Source: an uncultured bacterium
GTDB lineage: Bacteria > Patescibacteriota > Minisyncoccia > Phycocordibacterales > CAINVO01
Reading direction: 5' to 3'
DNA: 33,176 bases
NCBI GenBank assembly: GCA_903854195.1
Contig: CAINVO010000040.1
Span: 1 to 33,176 of the forward strand
Shown here: piece by piece, positions 28,634-33,176 of the stretch
How the letters are laid out: every line of letters begins with the position of its first letter
How positions within the stretch are numbered: the first letter of the stretch is position 1
Translations under genes and position numbers: made by a program
Notes under the pieces: generated by a model
Databases searched by the model: none
The model's input: only the letters and a program-made list of their open reading frames with translations
What the model was told of the DNA's origin: nothing

Positions 28634-29404
28634 ATGATGGATTCATCTACAATAAATAAGATATCACAGCTTAAGATTGCTCTTGAAAAAGTAGATGGCT
28701 TTTCTGCTGAATTTGGTTTGCGGATTCAAAATATCGTTAATGAACACAAGACAAACGGTGGACATCTGGAATACGCTTATGTTGAGCATTTTCATAAAGA
28801 GATTGTTGGTCTCTCAAAGTTATTTCAGTATCTTTTAAAAGATGACTTTAATCAGAAGTATGTTTTCTTTGCTGTCAGAGCATCTTTTGAGGTCATTTTT
28901 TATCTTGAATATGTATTACGATTAGCTAAGGAAGACAGTAAAAAAGTACTCGAATTGCTTTCTCGGGATATGGCACAAATTGGATCGGCAATAGATGCTG
29001 CGATTCCACCCAAAGAAGAACATGATATGCACAAGACACTTAAAGCCGTTGGTGTTGTAAATAAAATTCTTAAAACAGATTTTGATTTAGCAAAAGTAAA
29101 ATCAAATACAAAAGTGTTTCCATCAATCAAAGATTTATGTGACAAAAGCTCGCTCAATCTTAAGGATCAAAGAGATTCGAGTATGTATCACATTTATGTT
29201 CTTTATAGTGAATCAAACCATCTTCGCTTGGGTAACCAGCACGCCATTACAGATGATGTGGATTTGTTAACTTGTTGGGCGTTGGAATACTTCTTAGAGA
29301 TTTACATAAAATTTTATCAACAACTCATAGATACAAAAATCTTTCCTGAAAAATACACTAGTGACTTAATGGCAATAAAGCAATCTATAGGTATGAGTTG
29401 GTAG
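28634..29404 (+). CDS. DUF5677/HEPN-like helical protein
   Basis: 256 aa; VRASFEVIFYLEYVL and YVLYSESNHLRLG motifs shared with 30729-31493 product. Confidence 0.55.
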   Translation: MMDSSTINKISQLKIALEKVDGFSAEFGLRIQNIVNEHKTNGGHLEYAYVEHFHKEIVGLSKLFQYLLKDDFNQKYVFFAVRASFEVIFYLEYVLRLAKEDSKKVLELLSRDMAQIGSAIDAAIPPKEEHDMHKTLKAVGVVNKILKTDFDLAKVKSNTKVFPSIKDLCDKSSLNLKDQRDSSMYHIYVLYSESNHLRLGNQHAITDDVDLLTCWALEYFLEIYIKFYQQLIDTKIFPEKYTSDLMAIKQSIGMSW

Positions 29405-29425
29405 AGCGTTTATATAAGTTAAAAA

Positions 29426-29434
29426 TGTTAAAAT
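29426..29434 (+). promoter_or_regulatory. Extended -10 promoter (TGt-TAAAAT)
   Basis: TGTTAAAAT then 6 nt (gtattt) then ATG 29441. Confidence 0.55.
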
Positions 29435-29440
29435 GTATTT

Positions 29441-30724
29441 ATGTCTGGACCAGCACTAATATTTGATAAATCCGCGCTTCAAGGGTTAAGTGCAGATGAA
29501 TCCATGTGGCTTGAAAATTTCTATACTACAAATATAACCCCATTATTTTTTGTGGAGACTCTTGCTGATCTCGAAAAAGAAGTACGCTCTAAAAGAAAAC
29601 CAGAAGATATTGTCGGAGATATTGCTCACAAGACACCCGATATGGGATGTGTAAATACTCACCACAGAGATTTAATGGCTGGAGAATTAATGATGAAAGG
29701 AAAAATAAAAATGGATGGAAGACCTCTTCTTTCTGGAGGAAGAACTGTAGAGTTAGGGGGTAAATTAGGAGTGCTTTTTCAAGATGCTCCTGAGGTAGAA
29801 GCATCCAAACGCTGGGAAAAAAGGCAGTTTTTAGAAATAGAAAGAACCATTGCGAAAGGTTGGAGAGAAGAACTTTCTTTAATGGGGCAAGAAGATTTTA
29901 CATATTTTGAAAAACTTTTTGATGCGATGGGTAAACCAAAAACATTTAAAGAATTAAAAACTCAGATTGACTTAATGATTAATGAGAAAACAGGAGAAAC
30001 CCTTTTTGAATTTGGAATGACTCTTTTGGGTGTTATGCCTGAAACTAGAGCTAGGGTCATTGAGATTTGGAAGGCTTCTGGCTCTAAACCAATAAGAGAA
30101 TATGCTCCATATTTTACATTCGTATTTTCAATAGATTTATTTTTCTATGTTGGAACAGCTGGTAAACTTTTTAATCAGTTTCCACATGCCCAAACTCACA
30201 AAGTAGATATAGCTTATCTTTACTATCTTCCATTTTGTAAGATATTCACATCAAGCGATAAACTTCACATTACACTGGCTCCAATATTTATGGAGCCAGA
30301 TCAAACTTTTATCTCAGGATCTGATCTAAAAGCTGATTTTGCAAAACTTGATGCTCTTTATGATTTACTACCCGATGAAGTGAAAAATAGAGGCTCAGTG
30401 GTATTTGCACCATGTCCTCCTGATGATGTTTCATTTCTCACTACTCAAATGTGGGATAAATACATGGCAAAAGAATGGAGAAAAATAAAAGATCGCATGC
30501 GTAAATTTGATGGAACAGATAAAGTTAATCCAGAATTAGAACAGGCTCTTTTTGAAAAACTGAAAAAGTTCGCAAAGGAATCAAAAACAGTAAGTCCAGA
30601 TAAGCTTCCAGATTCCGACGAAGCTGATAGCATGATGACTAGACACATGGTTTCTATACAAAAAGGTAAATGGAAAAAGTTTCCACCTGAAGTAATAAAT
30701 AGTAATAAAAGGATCCTTGAATAA
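29441..30724 (+). CDS. Putative PIN-like domain protein with large internal insertion
   Basis: 427 aa; N-terminal ALIFDKSALQGLS...FFVETLADLEKE and C-terminal DIAYLYYLPFCKIFTSSDKLH resemble PIN-fold acidic motifs. Confidence 0.55.
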   Translation: MSGPALIFDKSALQGLSADESMWLENFYTTNITPLFFVETLADLEKEVRSKRKPEDIVGDIAHKTPDMGCVNTHHRDLMAGELMMKGKIKMDGRPLLSGGRTVELGGKLGVLFQDAPEVEASKRWEKRQFLEIERTIAKGWREELSLMGQEDFTYFEKLFDAMGKPKTFKELKTQIDLMINEKTGETLFEFGMTLLGVMPETRARVIEIWKASGSKPIREYAPYFTFVFSIDLFFYVGTAGKLFNQFPHAQTHKVDIAYLYYLPFCKIFTSSDKLHITLAPIFMEPDQTFISGSDLKADFAKLDALYDLLPDEVKNRGSVVFAPCPPDDVSFLTTQMWDKYMAKEWRKIKDRMRKFDGTDKVNPELEQALFEKLKKFAKESKTVSPDKLPDSDEADSMMTRHMVSIQKGKWKKFPPEVINSNKRILE

Positions 30725-30728
30725 AATT

Positions 30729-31493
30729 ATGGAACAAAAATTGAAAAACATTATTGAAAAGACTTTGAAAGTTACGGATCCACTTGTTAATGTGGGAGCT
30801 CCTTCAGATTCTAAATTCATTAATGTAATTCTTGGTATATATAGGGTATCGTTTGGAACACTTAGAGATATTTATTATCTCTCTAGTAATGAAGATGTTG
30901 GTAGTAGTTCCTTGGCCTTAACTAGAAAAATTATTGAATACGGAATTACAGTTGAATACATGCTTTGGAAAGGAAAAGAAAAAATGGCTGAGCAATTTCA
31001 AAAGCACTTATATAAGGAAATCCATGAAGAGATTGAATTTTTAAAATTTATAGGACAAAATCCTGCAGATCAAAGTGGTGAACTAAAAATTGGAGTTGAA
31101 GACTCTGAAGAGAAATACAATAATCTTAATTCCGAAGCGAAAAGTAGAAATAGCTGGGCTGGAATATCAGTAGATAAAATGGTTGAAAAATTGCACGAAG
31201 CAAACCAGTTAAAAGATTTTGATTTTTCACGTATAAGCCAAGCGTATATATGGGGATGTCGTTTAAATCACGTAAGCCCTATGGTGGTTCAAAATTATAT
31301 GAGTCAAACAGAAGCTGTTGTAGCAAGTAGTTTTTATCTGCGACAAGCACTTATGATCGCAACTCTTTTTCATATCCGTCTAACGACAAGATATATAGAT
31401 GAAATTCGTTTAATTAAAGGTGTAGATGATCACAAAGATATAGCTGATGAAATATTATTAATTTGGGATGATATTAATGCTATAAAAGAGTAA
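30729..31493 (+). CDS. DUF5677/HEPN-like helical protein
   Basis: ORF track 30717 uses TTG overlapping upstream CDS; ATG 30729 (MEQKLKNIIEK) preferred; motifs TRKIIEYGITVEYML and AYIWGCRLNHVSP. Confidence 0.6.
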   Translation: MEQKLKNIIEKTLKVTDPLVNVGAPSDSKFINVILGIYRVSFGTLRDIYYLSSNEDVGSSSLALTRKIIEYGITVEYMLWKGKEKMAEQFQKHLYKEIHEEIEFLKFIGQNPADQSGELKIGVEDSEEKYNNLNSEAKSRNSWAGISVDKMVEKLHEANQLKDFDFSRISQAYIWGCRLNHVSPMVVQNYMSQTEAVVASSFYLRQALMIATLFHIRLTTRYIDEIRLIKGVDDHKDIADEILLIWDDINAIKE

Positions 31494-32769
31494 TTTTCTT
31501 ATCTTTTAGGATTAACTTGCTTCTCAGGTGACTTAATAGTTCTCTTTTTTCATACATAGATTTTTTTCTCAGGATATGTTTTGCATAATTTCTGATGTCT
31601 ACTTCTTTAATCTTCACTTTCTCTTGAACTGCTCGTCCGAGTACTGATTCTTGAAATTCATTATGTGACTCTATTTCAGATTTAATTTTGTCTTTCATTC
31701 CTATCTCATCAAGTGAAACTGTATCGAGTATATTCGCTAGTTGTTCAATCAGCTCTTCCTCGCGTACATATCCACAAGGACAATTTTTGTCCTTGAATTT
31801 TGTACATCCGTAGTAAACATATCTATTTGTTGTACCATCTTTAAGTTTTTTAAATTTTTCATCTGCGGTGATTCCTGATTCGCACAACCCACATGTAATC
31901 ATTCTGGTGAAAGCGAACTCTTTATCTTGTGCTCGCACCGTATATTCATTAGTTATCTTATTTTGTACTTGGTTATATAAATCTTTTGTAATAATTGGCT
32001 CGTGTTTTCCTACATACCACAATCCACCTCCTTTTGGATATTCAAACTCTCCATAATAGAAAGTGCTTTTGAGGATGATATAAATATTACTTAGTGTTAA
32101 CGGTTTACCACTTTTTGTTTTGAATAGTATATCTTCCTTAAGCCATCTGAAGAGTTTTCGTCCAGACCAACCATCGTACGCAACTTTTTCAAACATCTGC
32201 TTGATTACACAAGCTCTTTGTTCGTCGAGAACTACTTCACATTTTCTTCTTCTGTCTGAATGGTTCAAGTACCCAGTTGGTGCTACTGATGGCCACAATC
32301 CCATTTCAACTCTTGCTCTCAAACCTCTCTTCACATTAACCATCTTGTTGTCGTTTTCAAGTTTGGCTTGTGACCCAAGAATCATCAGAAGGAATTTTTC
32401 ATTTGGGTTATTTGTAAACTTTTGTCCGTAAGTTCGTATTTCAATTAAGTGTTTTTGATCCATTAGATCTACTACACTTCCGAGATCACCTGCATTTCTT
32501 GATAGGCGATCTGGTGCCCATGTAAGTATTCCATTAAACTTTCCTTGTCTGATTTCATTGATAAGTTCGTTGTACACAGGTCTTTGACCAACCTCTTTAG
32601 AAGAGTGTGATTCACGCTTTATTTCTACTATTTCAAGCCCCTCACGTTCCGCTAGTGACTGCATTTCCTTCACTTGAGACTCTATCGAAAGAGCCTGTTT
32701 ATCCTCCTGTTCTGTTGATTTTCGGGCGTATAAACAGTACTTTATTTGTTCTTTTTCCATACACATCAT
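31480..32769 (-). CDS. Large serine recombinase (resolvase + recombinase domain + zinc ribbon)
   Basis: YCLYARKSTEQEDKQALSIESQV (catalytic Ser), GILTWAPDRLSRNAGDLG, TGYLNHSDRRRKCEVVLDEQRACVIKQMFE, MITCGLCESGITADEK...YYGCTKFKDKNCPC. Confidence 0.95.
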   Translation of the reverse strand: MMCMEKEQIKYCLYARKSTEQEDKQALSIESQVKEMQSLAEREGLEIVEIKRESHSSKEVGQRPVYNELINEIRQGKFNGILTWAPDRLSRNAGDLGSVVDLMDQKHLIEIRTYGQKFTNNPNEKFLLMILGSQAKLENDNKMVNVKRGLRARVEMGLWPSVAPTGYLNHSDRRRKCEVVLDEQRACVIKQMFEKVAYDGWSGRKLFRWLKEDILFKTKSGKPLTLSNIYIILKSTFYYGEFEYPKGGGLWYVGKHEPIITKDLYNQVQNKITNEYTVRAQDKEFAFTRMITCGLCESGITADEKFKKLKDGTTNRYVYYGCTKFKDKNCPCGYVREEELIEQLANILDTVSLDEIGMKDKIKSEIESHNEFQESVLGRAVQEKVKIKEVDIRNYAKHILRKKSMYEKRELLSHLRSKLILKDKKITLL

Positions 32770-32849
32770 TAATGACGCAATGCCCTGTATGAGTCTAGAG
32801 CGTCCTAGACCCTAGTTTGTTGATAACTAATATATTTAAATACAACGTT

Positions 32850-32878
32850 TCAATATAATGTAACAAATGTTATATTGA
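32850..32878. promoter_or_regulatory. Inverted repeat operator overlapping the XRE gene promoter
   Basis: tcaatataa-tgtaacaaatg-ttatattga, 9-bp arms, overlaps TGt-TATATT. Confidence 0.6.
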
Positions 32879-32882
32879 TATA

Positions 32883-33089
32883 GTGAAAAATGAGTCAGCA
32901 AAATTGGGTAAAAACATGAAGAAAATTCGAACTGAGAAAGGTATCTCTCAGGGTGATATTGCTCGTGCACTAGGGCTTGGGCGAGGATATATAAGTAATA
33001 TTGAAAATGGAAAAACAAATCCTACACTTTCAACAATTACTAATCTAGCAAAAGCTCTTGGAGTCTCAACTAACGAACTCCTAAAATAA
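32883..33089 (+). CDS. XRE-family HTH transcriptional regulator (GTG start)
   Basis: 68 aa; KNMKKIRTEKGISQGDIARALGLGRGYISNIENGKTNPTLSTITNLAKALGVSTNELLK. Confidence 0.93.
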   Translation: MKNESAKLGKNMKKIRTEKGISQGDIARALGLGRGYISNIENGKTNPTLSTITNLAKALGVSTNELLK

Positions 33090-33093
33090 ATTT

Positions 33094-33176
33094 ATGGAAA
33101 AAGAATTATCAAATTATATAAAGTACTGTCTTGGATATATTAAACTCACAAGAGAGCGCACTGTAGCTGCTCAACA
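33094..33176 (+). CDS. Start of hypothetical CDS truncated by window end
   Basis: ATG 5 nt after XRE stop; MEKELSNYIKYCLGYIKLTRERTVAAQ, open to edge. Confidence 0.45.
   Translation, partial: MEKELSNYIKYCLGYIKLTRERTVAAQ

Noticed and set aside
28332-32830. att direct repeat of the tRNA-Gln 3' end
   Set aside because: No copy of the tRNA-Gln 3' sequence was spotted near the recombinase; the right end may lie outside the window.

Overview
AT-rich chromosomal window, apparently from a streamlined bacterium. The compact proteins and gene set suggest Patescibacteria/CPR, but this is an inference. Left part: 3' end of a Cys-containing secreted protein, then rpoB-rpoC-dnaG-rpoD, a UvrD/PcrA-type helicase with a C-terminal PD-(D/E)XK-like region, and a DsbA-like thioredoxin. 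Middle: a DnaQ-like exonuclease interrupted by one in-frame TGA, truB, a type IV pilus/T2SS-like cluster (PilB/GspE-like ATPase, PilC/GspF, pilin-like beta-propeller protein, short pilin), gpmI, a GNAT-like protein, doxX-eno, dus and dnaX. Right part: tRNA-Gln(UUG), then an accessory segment with a PIN-like protein between two related DUF5677/HEPN-like proteins, a large serine recombinase, and a divergent XRE regulator. The main items for a second look are: (1) the possible three-gene PIN/HEPN-like system beside tRNA-Gln and the recombinase; (2) the in-frame TGA at an expected Cys position of the exonuclease, with no other gene here ending in TGA; (3) extended -10 promoters 6-9 nt upstream of several start codons, implying leaderless mRNAs; (4) loss of zinc modules from both the PilB-like ATPase and DnaX; (5) a 136-bp inverted-repeat element upstream of gpmI. 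No searches were run; family calls rest on motifs read by eye.
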